Positions 9,997 to 22,082 of a DNA stretch of 64,000 nt are shown here, piece by piece. This DNA comes from Lytechinus pictus. Lineage: Eukaryota > Echinodermata > Echinoidea > Temnopleuroida > Toxopneustidae. Position numbers and translations under genes: made by a program. Location of the stretch: positions 25,344,994-25,408,993 of the forward strand of contig NC_087252.1 in assembly GCF_037042905.1 (NCBI RefSeq), given 5' to 3'. Position 1 is the stretch's first letter, and every line of letters starts with the position of its first letter. The notes under the pieces were generated by a model, which was not told the DNA's origin, did not search any database, and was given only the letters and a program-made list of their open reading frames with translations.

Positions 9997-12900
9997 TCAC
10001 ATATCTTCAATGCTCCATTTATAAGCTATTTCTGACGTAGCCTTCTTGTCCGATATTCTCTGGAAGTATTTCTTCTCGAATCCGCTCGATCGATCGACCC
10101 CGTCCCATCGGTAACCTGGCTGGATGTTGAAGCGGTTCGGTGGAGGCTTCGGTCCTCGATATCTTGGTTTCTCTGTATGAAGAATCAGAAAGAAATTGAT
10201 TTATGCTTGACAAACGGTATGCTTCAATTTCTTTACACTGGAACATATATAACGTATACCATCTGTCTCTTGAGAAAAAAAAACAAGATCAAAGACATTG
10301 TAAGAAATTGTATAAAACTCAGCCAATTAGATTGGCACATAATGGGATGTGACCTATAACCTTTTGATTAAAAAGCAATACTTTCTGGATCAGTCCTGGG
10401 GGTGTTTCACAAGGAGTTAAGTTTGACTTGGAGTTGCAATTAAAATGTCCAGTTGCGTGCCAAATAAAAAGGCATGACCGCATTGGTCAAATCATGCTAA
10501 GAGGACATGCACTACTGCGTATTAATCAATAAGATTATGTGTGATATGTATCGTGTGCATCAGCACTAAACATGAATTTAAATCACACTTAACTCCTTCT
10601 GAAACACAACCTGGGCCCCGTAACCCAAAGCTTTGCGAAGAATAGTAAATATGAAATAACGCTTTTGATTGGTTACCGGCCAGTATTTTGAGCCAAATGC
10701 GCGTATAACAATGATCTTGATTTGTCAGTTCATTTAGCGATTGATCGCTAATCTTTGTGTTACGCTCCCCTGGTTGGTGTTTCATTAAGCTGTTCGAAGG
10801 TTACACAATATTTTATGGACAAATGATGAGGGGGGGAGGAGGAGAGGGGGAGGGGAGTGGAGAGGAATATAATTCTTCCAATGCATACCTTTAATCCCAG
10901 CCTTCGCCATAGCCTTGGATTCTTTCTTCTTTAGGAACGCCAGCATGGGGTCTCCTTCTCGGTCCTGCTCCTTCAACATCTGGTCCAGGTCCGTATCGTC
11001 TTTGTACCTCGCTAAGGGCTTAGCCATCTCTCTCATTGTATCTTCAACGCTGTTCTTCTGGTTCTTGACTTGGGCCACTCTGTACGGGGCACAAAGACAT
11101 TTTTATCAATACACATTCAAGTGCTCGGCTACTCAAACTGATTTCATACAACTGTTGAATGCTGCAGTTCGACTACTTGCTATTGTCCTTTTGGCTTATT
11201 TAGAATCTTTCCAGAAATGTACAACTGTAATTTTCTTCCCTATTGCCAAGAGGGAAGAAAATTTCAGTTGTTACTGGAAACTCTAGAAATAGGTGCTTGC
11301 AACTAATCAACACAGTTCTCTTCTATTGGTCAGTTCAAGAAATTACTGAAATCACATCTCTTCTGCTTCAGAACAATAACTTATTATAGCCTTGTACATG
11401 TACATAGGCATGCTGGTGACATCCATGAAATTGATCAATTTTTGTTTTAAGAGGCCCAAACACATCAAGTGGTTTGCATATTTTCTCTACTTTCATTCTC
11501 CTCAGACAACAATCCTTTGAATTAGTAAACATTTTATAAGTATTCAAAGTATTTAAAGCGTTCTTTTCAAGAAAACTGCAGAAAAGTACTTACTAAATAG
11601 TAAAAAAGAGCTTACCCTTTTCCCCACTCCAAGAATTGCTCATCTTCTTCAGCTTTTCTGGCCTCTTCTTCTTTCTTCAGTCGTTTCTCCTCCTTCAAGT
11701 CTCTCCTCTTACCACTCTTATCCCTGAAAACAGTCTCTGTAGGATGACAAAACATAAGACAATATAAGAAAATAATTCATACTTGATCACCCTTATGTCC
11801 ACGTTTCATGAACTAGATCCATAAAATTTCAAAGTTATGATGACAATTCCTCAAATACCCCAACATAGCCAAAGTTTATTAACCCTAAGTGACCTTTGAC
11901 CTTGGTCATGTGACTTGAAACTCGCACATGATATTCAGGGATACATGATTGCTCTTATGTCTAAGTTTCATGAACTAGATCCATAAACTTTTAAAGTTAT
12001 GACAATTCCTCAAATAACCCCAACATGGCCAAAGTTTATTGACCTTAGACCTTAATCATGTGACCTGAAACTCAGGCAGGATCTTCAGTAATACACTATT
12101 ACCCTTATGTCTAAGTTTCATGAACTAGGTCCATATACTTTCTATGCTATTATGACATTTCAAAACTTAACCTTGGTTAAGATTTCGATATTGAGTCCCC
12201 CAACATGGTCTAAGTTCATTGACCCTAAATGACTTTTGACCTTGATCATGTGACCTGAAACTCAGGCAGAATTTTCAGTAATACTTGATTACCTGTATGT
12301 CCAGGTTTCATGAACTAGGTCCATATACTTTTTAAGTTATGATGACATTTCAAAAACTTCACCTTGATTAAGATTTCAATGTTGACAACGCCGCCGTCGG
12401 AAAAGCGGCGCCTATAGTCTCGCTCTGCTATGCAGGCGAGACAAAAATGATATTGTCAATTCTACTTTTCAAATAAGTTTAAATTGAAAAGGGTGTTTAC
12501 AGTGCAAAGAGAAGGTTCAGTAATAAACAATGAAAAACTGGCAAGAAAATAACTGAAAAAACTTTCATACTAACTCACATTTGGAGCTAAAGGTTGATTT
12601 TATACTCAAATGAGCATAATGGAGTCATAAGTTTATAGAACAAAAAAATAAGGATCCTAGACTGCTTTAAAAATTATGATTCATCCAGTGGCAGATCAGG
12701 AATAAGAAACATACTACACTAGTTACTACTACAATTCCTAAATAACCTCCTGTGACCTTTCTGCCCTTGTGATCTCCTCTTCTTTCTTCTTCACCTCCTC
12801 CTTCTTCCGCTCATTCTTCTCCTTCCCCTCCTTCTTCTCCTCCCCCTCCTTCTTTTTCTTCCTCTCCTTTTCCCCCCTCCCCCTCCTTTTTCTTCCTCTC

Positions 12901-15900
12901 CTTTCCCCCTCCCCCACTCCTCCTCCTTCTTCTTCTCCTTCTTACTCTTTTTTTTCTTGCTGTTCCTCTCCTCTTTTTCCTCCTCCTCCTTTTACTTCAT
13001 TATTATTACTATTATACTTTCTCAAGTCACACTGACCTGCATTTTTACCACTGATGTCATCATCAAGCCTTGAGTAAGCCTCATTGGTTCTTCGTCTTGT
13101 TGCTTCATTCTCTCTCTTTAGGGCAGCTGCATCTGATAAACCGGCCTTAGCCCCTATACGTTACAAAGAAGAGTTAACAAACCACAATAAAATTATTAAA
13201 TGCAGTTTGGTTTTTCATACAACAGGCAACTTTGCTTACAGTACACATTGGGACAACAGGAATCCCTTTAGCTTCGGCGAAATTCAGCTATAAGATGTTC
13301 TTAAAACAGTGAAACATTTTGGTCTGATATAATCCCAAGATAGGTGATCATTCGACGTATAGTAAGCCGACTGATGCCGAGTCTGAATGTACTTTTATGC
13401 CTCAGTCAAAGTAAAACATCAGACCCAGGGACTGTTCAAATATCATTTGGAAGGTAGAGTGCTTATATATTCTGAGAAGGGAGGGGCATTGTACCTGTAG
13501 CTCTATTCAACAGCTTCCATTTCTATGTCTGCATTTATTAAAATGTAATGAATTGGTGAGTGGGCCCGGTAACAACTTCTCTGTAGAACCTTCTCCACAA
13601 AACAGATGCTGCATGAAATTCATACCTCATAAATAAAAATTACCATGAAGTTTTGATTTTGATTGAATGCTAATTAACATTATAATTGCCAATGACGAAA
13701 CAATTTGGTGCAGTGCTCTTGGCATTTGTTTGTTTCTGCATAAATGGAAAAGGGGAAAAAAAAATCTGGGCCCCGTCTTACAAAGAGTTACGATTGATCC
13801 AATCAATCATAACTCTATGGAAATCCATCAGTGTCATAATTTTTGTCTATGAAAAATTTGCACAATGTCCTTTGTATGCAAAGAGAAGTGCAGTGAATTT
13901 TCAAGAAAACAATGAATGCATGAATATACATCATAGCTAGAAAATATTTTGAACAAACATGCATAACAGATGTTGATGTTGCTGGCCGTCCATAGTTGCG
14001 ATTGATCAGATCAATCGTAACTCTTTGTAAGACGGGGCCTAGGGGTCACTTTTACTAAATATGCAGTAACCATTACAAACTACTGAAAAATCAAATTTAC
14101 CCACGTTCGTTTTGGTTGAGGCACACACTGCATCATTTTTAACCAAATTCTTAAATTCTATGAAAGCTGAGAGTTAAATTTGAAATTTTGTATTCTTGAT
14201 GGAAATGTCCATACCTGACAGAGTTGTCTTTGGCTTCTGCTTCATACCATCTTCAGCTTTGCTTGATCTTTGTCTGTCGGGTGAAAGGTCTGAATCAGAG
14301 TCCATCCTTCTCCTCCTCCCTTCTCCCCCTCTCCTGGGAGGAGAGAGGTCATCATCAGAGCCACGCCCTTTCCTCCTGACTGGAGACAGGTGCCGACTGG
14401 ACCTACCGGACTTTGATCGAGTTTGGTCTTTCCTCTTAGAATTTGATATCCTTGGAGGTGAAAGATCAGAATTGGAGTCATGTCTCCTCCTAGAGATTTG
14501 AGCTGGACTAGGTTTTCTTCTCCTAGGAGGGGAGATGTCGGAATCAGAATCATGTCTCCTCCTTTGCTTTAGTCTGTCTCCATTATTCGTCTTGGTCCTC
14601 ACAGATGATAAATCAGAGTCTGAATCATTACGACTTCTCCTAGAATCTTTGGACTTTTTATGTCTTGGAGGTGAAAGGTCAGAGTCCGAGCCATGCCGCT
14701 TTTTCCTTGAGTCTTTGACCCTAGTTCTCTGAGGGGATAAATCAGAATCTGAATCATGGCGACCCCTCCGGGAATGTTCAGCCGTGCCATTTCTCCGCGG
14801 AGGAGAAATATCAGAATCTGAATCATGCCGTGTCCTGGGCACCCGCCCCTGTCTGGCTCTTGGAGGAGAGAGGTCTGAATCTGAGTCGTGTCTCCTCTTC
14901 GATGTCTGCTCTGGCCTTCCTCGATGTGGCGACAGGTCGGAATCTGAGTCGTGTCTCCTCTTCGATGTCTGCTCTGGCCTTCCTCGATGTGGCGACAGGT
15001 CGGAATCGGAATCATGCCTTTTCCTGGACATCTCTCCTGACCTGCCTCTGGGGGGTGAAAGATCGGAACCAGAGTCATGACGGCGACTCCTAGGCGGTGA
15101 AGCATCTGATGAGGAATCATGGCGGGGTCTTCGACTTCCTGATGACATCCTAGACGGTTCTTCCTCTTCATCTGCGAAAAAGAAGTAAAACAATCAATAC
15201 AGCATTTTTCCTTTTTTTCAGATTTCAAATTAACCAAGTGAGGTAAAAAGCAAGTAAAATCCTATTTGTAGTTTTAATAAATCCCCCCCCAAAAGAGAAT
15301 GTTGCCATTCAAATTCAATAGATGTGTAAACAGTCACAACATGAGGAATATAAAACAAAACTGTTTTTATTTCTAAAAATATTATGATTTGGATATTCTA
15401 GCAGATGGTCAAATTACACTTTGGTGAGCTTGATCCAACGATCAACCACTTGGTCTTATATTGCCCAGATGCTCTAACTTTCACTTTTGTCTATTTATTA
15501 TTCTGCACTTTGTCAAATAAAACTGTGTTTTGTAATCAGTCCAGCTGCCACACCAAGTGGAAATTAGATAAAGTCTGTATATCTTAAATGGAAATTACAG
15601 AGAGTTGTAAATGGACCTATTGGCAATCAGACCAAATGGATACGAGACAATCTAATAATAATAATAGTCAGTTCTTGTATAGCGCATAATGCATTATGAA
15701 TAACGTCTCTATGCGCTTCCAAAGGACTTGGATATTATTACCCCGGCTTTAGCTGGGCTGCCTAGGCACTCAAGCATTCAAGAAATTTATTCCTACCAGG
15801 TACCCATTCACCTCACCTGGGTTGAGTGCAGCACAATGTGGATAAATTTCTTGCTGAACGAAAGTACGCCATGGCTGGGATTCAAACCCACGACCCTCTG

Positions 15901-18900
15901 TTTCAAAGTCAGAAGACTAATCCACTGGGCCACAACGCTCCATGGATCTAGTTGGAGACCAAGTGGAATTAGACTATGTGGGATGAGAGTGCTCAAGACC
16001 AAACAAAAAAAGACAAAGAGGGTGTAGACCAAGGCAAGAGGCAAAGTTATTGAAAGAACAACATACCTTGTTTTATAACTTTCCATTTATCACTCTTCCT
16101 GTACTGTTCCAGCTTGACTTCCTCTTCGGGTCTCTCGTCAACAAACCCTGCGACCAAAGGAGCTTCATCAGCTTCTTCAAGCAATTTGGACTTGTCATCA
16201 TCAGCATCAGGTTGGACAAGAGTTCGGAAGTCCACATCATCGTCTAATACACGTACACTGCATTTGAAAAAAAAAATAAAGAAATGTTAGAGTACTTAAC
16301 GCATCCTACATGTACATTCAACAGGTGCCGAGAATCGACAGCCATTCTTTTCAACCAGACTTCCAATCAGAATTCAAGCAATGTTGACTTGTCATTGTCA
16401 GTATCAGATGGGACAAGGGCCCTTATCTAGCTCAAGCACACTGGACTTTACCCCCCCCCCCCCCCCCCCGGTAACCTGAGGAATTAATGCAATCAAATAC
16501 CGTAAGTAACGGTGTATTAACCGCACCTTTTTCTTGGCGGGATATAAGCAAAAGTCGGGGGTGCGGTTTATCCACGGTGACGGGTCTGAGCCCGCCCGCG
16601 TAACCCCTCCCGAACATGTAAGAAGTCTGCCAGTTCACAACACATCGAGTGGCCGGGCGTAGCCGCCCAGGGCAATGTCGTTTAGAGGGGTATGAGCCGC
16701 GGGTAATGGGAAGCGATTATTACCATCTTAATCAAATAGTGTCCATAACAAATGCACCCACCTTCATGACACTAATTTCGACTTTATTCTCGATTCAAAG
16801 CAGCAAAGTTCCCTGGCTAAGTTCAAAGAGACGCCAAGCATTCTCGGTAATAATTCGTCACAGCTGAGCAAGAGCCGAGAGCTAGCTTGCGTTGTATTGT
16901 GGTTTTGAGTGCGACTTAAGCTGGCGCTATTCATTTTAACCCCTCAAAGTCCGTTTCGCGCCAGCTTATTTTTTTCTTTCCTGTTTGCTTTTCATAAGAT
17001 ACCATGTACACCGTGCACCACGTATGAGAGAGACGGCACGAAGCTGTAAAACAACTGGAAAAAATGCAAATTTCTTTGTTTCTTGAACCTTCCTGTAATC
17101 CCGTATCCAAAATTCATGCTAAGCCATCGAATGCTAGACAAATTCTGAAAGTGAATGTGAGGTTGTGATGCAAGAAATGTGAAAGACACAGTTCACAATT
17201 TGATAAGATGTACTGGTAGTGGTACCGTATCGAAGTTTGCAATGTACATGTACAAGAACGGCAGTGCTGTGTGTGTGTGCACTGTGACTGTGAGGTGAGT
17301 GAGTGTGTAAGTGGCCAATATTGTCGGGACCTTTCTTTCTTGCTAACATTTGTAGATGAATTGATCAAGAACAGCAGATTTCCGCATACCGGTAATCTCT
17401 TTGAATACTTTGAAATCTTTAACTTAGTTTTTGTTTCTTCGTACCTCAAATATGCATGTAAATGTGAGAAGGATTTTTTTTTTTTTTTTAGTCCAAAGTT
17501 GGGGGTGCGGTTAATACACGGGTGCGGTTAATACACCGTTACTTACGGTACCTGTAATACAATCTTACTTTCCACAAAAATTGATGCTCAAGTCTTTATG
17601 TTTGAAGGTTTGCTTGGTGGCATGGACAATCGCAGAAGTCGTTTATGGTACACCATGTGTTCATTTTGTGTTGCGTGCTGGTAAGGACTAACGTCATGAA
17701 GAGAAAGTGGATATTAAAGACAGAAGTGAAATGGTGAGGCGAGAAGTGGAGGTTAGATAGAAGAGTATTCTTTCGGAGTTGAGTGCAGTGCTATTAAACC
17801 TACTGTAAACCAGAAAGAGTCAAGAAGCTTAAAGAGAAATGCCAGTAGTTGCAGTAAACACTGATTTCATGAGAAAGTCTGTAAAACCAGGCTTAATTGT
17901 CAGTATATCGAGGATCTAGATCTGGTACAGTTACATAAACTGAACTTCGTGAAATCTTGAAATCTACGCTGAAAAATGTTCACACTGAAGATCACCAACA
18001 CAGATAAGCGCACGTGGGACAGTGTATTATTATTGCTTTGAATGTCGGCCCGACGCTTGACCTCATTTGACCGAATTTCTCAGCAATTACACAATTTCTT
18101 CCAGAATCCTTTGGCACATATTTTTTATTTATACGAACAGACACTTTGGTGGTCATTTCATTGGATTCTGTACGAACTCATTTTGATATCGTTACCACAA
18201 CTGGCATTTCCCTTTAAGTAGTTGAAGACATGATGAAACTCATGTTTCGGGCAGGTGGACAGTCAACCTGTCCAAAACAATAAGTCTAATTGAAGTGATA
18301 AAGTAGTATCGAGTTATATTATGAAAAGATACCAAATTATTTGGTCAGTTTTTATGTGCCAATTCTTGGGCCTATTTTCTTTAAAAGATACCAATTTAGT
18401 TGGTCAACTTTTTTATGCCAATCTTATAAATTGGTTTATTTTCGGATGAGTAGTCGTCATTCATTGTTGGGATAATTTGATACTGCATTCAAGGAATTAC
18501 ATGTACTTGATTTGAGCCTTGATATAGATTTACGTATGTAGTTAAGAAATATGGATATCAAAGTTGTACAGAATCAAATACTTAAATCCTTTTAAGTTTC
18601 CATTTAGGAGGCATTATTTTGAATTTTAACTCAAAATGTTCTGCAATTTCCTTTCTGTCTGGTATTAGTTGGATTGTTTAGTGATAGTCATGTGGTTGAT
18701 GGTAAGTTATGATTGTTGACGATGACTGTCGTTATGTGATTGATATTAATCTATTTGATTAATTAAAGCAGCAGGATATTCGAGACAACTTACCCCCCCC
18801 CCCCCATTGAGCTCGGATAGGCTACCTGTGAACCCAATGAATTGATAAGAGCGATTTGAGTATGAGTACATGTACATGGTTGTATATGATATATTTTCAT

Positions 18901-20327
18901 TTAATACTGGAATTTCTTCCAAATTATTCTGAGTTGCGGTCTCAGTATAATCTCCCGCATGGTGGCAGCGTTACAAGGAGTTTTGAGGGGATTTCACGAT
19001 ACACCTCAATTTGAATAGAAAGATGAAAAAAATGGCACACTGAATTATTGCCTTCGCCAAGCCAGGCCCTTGGCTTCGGTTTGCACTGCGTTTTTTTGAT
19101 CACTTGAAAATGGATTATGTTTTCTGTGAGAAAAGTTGGAAAATTAGAAAAAAAAATCTAAAAATGTAAAAAAACTTTAAAAAAAATTGAAATCTAAAAA
19201 TCAAAAATTAGAAAAATCTAGTAATTGTTTCAAAAAAATCATATCAGTCACTGATACTATTTCCTTGAAACAAATAGATCTAGAGATTTCAAATTTTTAG
19301 ATTGTAGATTTCAATATTTTTTTTGATTTTTAGATTTTTTCTTCTTCTAATTTTCCAACTTTTCTCACAGAAAATGTATCCATTTTCAATTGACCAAAAA
19401 ACGGAGTGCAAACTGAAGCCGAATCCAAGGGCCTGGGCTGGCTCACTCACACGTATTGCGAGGTTAGAATTACTAGTACTACTACTAGTATACTAACCTC
19501 GCACCATGAACTGCATTTGGCAGTGGATTTCTAACTAGTGGGTCGCGCGTGCTGCGATCCCACTTCTGGTGTCCACAACACACGACTTCTATGGCTTGAT
19601 TTTTCTGTGCGCGGCGGCATGTAATGAACCCTAAGTGGGGCTGGCTTGGCGAATCCAATCGATCATTGAGATAACAAAAAACCCACTCACACGTATTACA
19701 AGGTTAGTATTAGTATACTAACCTCGCACCACGAACCGCGTTTGGCAGTGGATTTCTAACTAGTGGGTCGCGCGTGCTGGGATCTCACTTCTTGGGTCCA
19801 CAACACACGACTTCTATGGCTTGATTTTTCTGTGCGCGGCGGCATGTAATGAACCCTTGGGACCCAAAAACCCTAATCTTTGCAAAAATATTTAGACTCA
19901 GTCTACATTTCATATTTTAAATTTAATGTAGATACGCCTAGATTACATTCATGATAAAAATTTGATGAATTAAAACAAATTGCGTTTGGTATGGTTGATT
20001 TTATGTAAAGTGTTCGATAATATCAGCAGCAGCATGCGAGCTCCTGGTAGGAAGCCCCTTGCATGTTCGCCCGATGGTCCGGCGTATGACGCTCCGGATT
20101 TTCGCTGCCTATCCTGCCTTGCCCTCTTTCTCCTTGTTGGGCAATTGGGCCTGCATTGAAGCTGGACTGAATTGTTTGAAATTATAGAGGAGATCTTACC
20201 TAGCAGCCTTCACAGCTACTCCTGAATGTCCTCCGTGTTTTTTCTTTCGCTTCTTCTTCTTTTTATCCTCAGTATCACCTCCTGAAAGATATCTTTTCAG
20301 GTATTCTTTTTGGTCGATGGCTGACAT
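9997..20327 (-). CDS. BUD13: BUD13 homolog, RES complex spliceosome protein
   Basis: Seven exons: 20327-20200, 16257-16067, 15171-14215, 13153-13037, 11736-11616, 11079-10889 and 10172-9997. They total 1881 nt (626 aa plus stop) with GT/AG borders and matching phases. The N-terminus [16 protein letters not shown] and the lysine-rich patch after it match the family. Exon 3 encodes about 13 copies of [12 protein letters not shown]-type repeats (about residues 115-415). Residues 465-626 form the Bud13 domain: [37 protein letters not shown], and the C-terminal [12 protein letters not shown], where the tryptophan belongs to the motif that binds the RRM partner (Snu17/RBMX2). Human BUD13 is 619 aa. 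Known role: with RBMX2 and SNIP1 it forms the nuclear RES complex needed for splicing and pre-mRNA retention. Intron 1 (3.9 kb) is full of repeats. Confidence 0.95.
10398..10611. mobile_element. MITE in BUD13 last intron
   Basis: Inverted ends: GTGTTTCACAAGGAGTTAAG on the left and CTTAACTCCTTCTGAAACAC on the right. About 210 bp, non-coding, wholly intronic (intron 10173-10888). Confidence 0.6.
11780..12425. repeat. Diverged 150-190-bp tandem repeat in BUD13 intron
   Basis: About four units, each with CTTATGTCTAAGTTTCATGA, ACTAGATCCATA and CAACATGGCCAAAGTTTATT-like blocks. The anchors fall near 11792, 11952, 12102 and 12292. The array ends in a GC-rich stretch (GCCGCCGTCGGAAAAGCGGC, then GTCTCGCTCTGCTATGCAGG). 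The order of blocks looks like a dispersed element with internal tandem repeats. Confidence 0.7.
12770..13000. repeat. Long polypyrimidine/polypurine tract
   Basis: Almost unbroken C/T on the + strand (CTTCTCCTCC-type). In the BUD13 transcript it is a G/A-rich run starting about 40 nt after the exon 13153-13037 donor. The open frame at 12769-13035 is a low-complexity artefact. Confidence 0.75.
13767..14043. mobile_element. MITE with GGGCCCCGTCTTACAAAGAG ends
   Basis: Inverted ends of about 34 bp: GGGCCCCGTCTTACAAAGAG plus TTACGATTGATC on the left, and the complement ending CTTTGTAAGACGGGGCC on the right. About 275 bp, in BUD13 intron 13154-14214. Confidence 0.7.
14877..15007 (-). repeat. Exact 63-bp tandem duplication inside BUD13 exon 3
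   Basis: 14877-14944 is identical to 14940-15007 (offset 63 bp). It encodes the unit [20 protein letters not shown] twice. Nucleotide identity, including silent sites, points to a recent duplication or conversion. Neighbouring units differ at many bases. Confidence 0.85.
15650..15941 (-). mobile_element. tRNA-derived SINE, copy 2 (in BUD13 intron 2)
   Basis: On the minus strand this has the same head as 4868-5141: A box at 15922-15932 (TGGCCCAGTGG) and B box GGTTTGAATCC at 15878-15888, one base off consensus. The shared body includes the GAGTGCAGCACA and GAGGTGAATGGGTACC regions. The tail ends in an AAT/ATT repeat near 15655. It lies in the same orientation as BUD13. Confidence 0.8.
16500..17548. 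mobile_element. TA-flanked DNA element with 28-bp exact TIRs
   Basis: Perfect 28-bp inverted ends beginning CCGTAAGTAACGGTGTATTA, flanked by TA on each side (16498-16499, 17549-17550). Just inside the right end, GGGTGCGGTTAATACAC is repeated twice in tandem. A TA target with such ends fits the Tc1/mariner (pogo-like) group. No transposase frame survives, so it is a non-autonomous 1.05-kb element in BUD13 intron 1. Confidence 0.8.
17829..18217. mobile_element. TTAA-type MITE with AGRGAAATGCCAG ends
   Basis: TTAA at 17829-17832 and 18214-18217; ends AGAGAAATGCCAGTAGTTGC and the inverse of AGGGAAATGCCAGTTGTGG. A diverged copy in opposite orientation lies in DRC12 intron 1 (143-556). Non-coding. 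Confidence 0.7.
19052..19445. repeat. A/T-rich foldback repeat in BUD13 intron 1
   Basis: The left arm GGCCCTTGGCTTCGGTTTGC near 19065 pairs with the right arm ending near 19430 (GCAAACTGAAGCCGAATCC). Inner arms share GAAAAGTTGGAAAATTAG and its complement. Arms are about 180 bp, with a loop near 19240. Confidence 0.65.
19446..19860. repeat. Tandem duplication, period about 239 bp
   Basis: The block starting ACTCACACGTATTGCGAGG at 19446 recurs at 19685 (ACTCACACGTATTACAAGG). Both copies continue through GGCAGTGGATTTCTAACTAG and GCGCGGCGGCATGTAATGAA. Identity is high apart from small indels, suggesting a fairly recent duplication. Confidence 0.75.
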
Positions 20328-20760
20328 GATTGATATGTTGCGATTTGGTACCGGTACACATTCGGCTCTTGGAAACTCGTCCGATTATTATTTTCGTCTG
20401 GCGCGCGAGGGGCGTCGAGGTCAGTAACTGTTAGCCACAAAGATCTACTAGAAAAAATTAATAAACAGAACAAAGCTTAATAATGATTAGGCTTTTGTAC
20501 GTTCTATCCATATTTTCTGAAATACCAGTAGGCCTATAGATCTAGTACTACCCGCCGGACGCCCCGCGCGCCTCTATGCACGCTCGGTAGGCCGACTTAT
20601 ACTCTATAAAAAGCATTATTCTGTCTCCTGAAACTTGAGCAAAAAGAAAAAAAACTAAATAATAAAGGTGGGTTCATCATCATCCAAAACAGGCATCGGG
20701 TGCGTCTTATTTAATTTCCTGGCTTTCAAATTAGCGGCCTAATATATGAGTTTTAACCCA
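20328..20760. promoter_or_regulatory. BUD13 upstream region
   Basis: CpG-containing DNA (GGCGCGCGAGGGGCGTCGAG near 20400) immediately upstream of the BUD13 start codon, consistent with a promoter/5' UTR. No TATA box seen. The assignment is by position only. Confidence 0.35.
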
Positions 20761-21405
20761 TGCAGCCATGGGCCGCCAGTGCCCTTCTTTTTTATTTTCA
20801 GAAAATGACCCCGGCAGCGCTATAGGCCTACTGGCTGCGGAACCGGGGGGCGGGGCACTGCCCCCCCCCCCCCCCCATTCCCAGGAGGAAAAATTTCTTT
20901 TTTTTTTCAAAATGAAAAGTGCCCTACGATTCAAAACGATACGTGCATGCCCTAAAACAATTTTAGGCCTTTTAAGAAAATCACAAAAATTTTGGCTCGC
21001 GCTTCGCGCTCGCTTCAATTATTAATATTAAGGTACTTGGAATGCTCGGAACTATAGTTTTCAGGTAAGAATATCACAAATTTGCAGCTCGCGCTTCGCG
21101 CTCGCATCTATAGGACCTACTGTAGTTGATCACAGTGATCGAAAAAACCTGCTTTGAATGTTTAATTTTTGTTGGTTAATGTCCATAAGTTTTGGAGCTA
21201 TAGTCTCGAAATGTCTGGTTGCGCGATAAAATGAAATTGACCAAAAAGCTAGTTTACAACTTCAAATTTGAAGTCAAAAAGGCTCTGCTCAATTTAATCA
21301 AGTATACAAAACACAATCAGTCATGGTGAACAGATAAAATGCCCGTTTTGGCTTTGCGGCCCCCTCCCCCAACGAAAACTTACGTTCCGCCGCCCCTGGA
21401 ATGAA
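20761..21405. mobile_element. Fragment of the GCGCTTCGCGCTCGC element family
   Basis: Two copies of CTCGCGCTTCGCGCTCGC (near 20996 and 21090). G- and C-runs lie at 20849-20877 with GGGGCACTGCCCCC. A right end reads GTTCCGCCGCCCCTGG near 21390. The same motifs occur in the complete element at 33423-34921. Ends and target duplication are not clear here. Confidence 0.5.
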
Positions 21406-21513
21406 CCCATGCACACACATAAACACACACACAAACACACAATAATTAAAAAAATATATAAAAAAAGAAAGAGGAAATGTCCCCATCCCAGCTGTGACAT
21501 CGACCCTATTAAC

Positions 21514-22082
21514 TTACAAGATGCTCCGGGCTGACTCGAATTAATAAAGTAAAATTCACAAAGCAAAATGCTGAAAATTTGATCAAATTCGGATATTGCA
21601 AATGACGAAGTTATTGAGTTTAAAAGATTTGCATTATTCCGGTGAGATATAGTTCTAGGCATATCTTCATGAATATTCACTATAGGTTGGCTGTTGATGT
21701 CATAATATTATCTCCAATTGTTCTTTTGTATTTTAGTAAATGAAATTAGGTTTATTCAAATTTTCCTATAAAACAATTGGATTGACAACTGACTAAGTGC
21801 ATTAGTTACTTCTTGCTGCAACTGGCATAAACTTGAATGGAGACACATCATTTACACATTTATGAAAAAATGAAACAATTATGATATCATGTAATAACAT
21901 AAGAAAAAAGGAAAGTGGGATGCATGTGATATCATCAGCCTATACCTAACATGCCTAATGGATGATTATAAAGACATGCTTCGAACTGTTTCACCGGAAT
22001 GAATTTTCAGCATTTTGCTCAATATGGACTTTACTCTATTTATTTAACAATAAATATTTTCAGTCCGGAGTATCCCTCTAAC
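21514..22082. mobile_element. Decayed TTAA-type foldback element
   Basis: Left arm: ATGCTCCGGGCTGA, then GCAAAATGCTGAAAATTTGA. Right arm: GAATTTTCAGCATTTTGC, then AGTCCGGAGTATCCCTCTAA. The end words are one or two bases off TTAAAGGGATAC. Related to the element at 27085-28474. Confidence 0.55.

Noticed and set aside
11290-11400. LINE remnant ([12 protein letters not shown])
   Set aside because: Resembles the LINE C-terminus but is too short and lacks other motifs.
12769-13035. 88-aa Ser/Phe/Pro-rich protein
   Set aside because: Translation of a polypyrimidine tract in a BUD13 intron; overlaps a BUD13 exon on the other strand.
14196-15237. Several frames of 65-212 codons on both strands
   Set aside because: Shadows of the BUD13 repeat exon in other frames.
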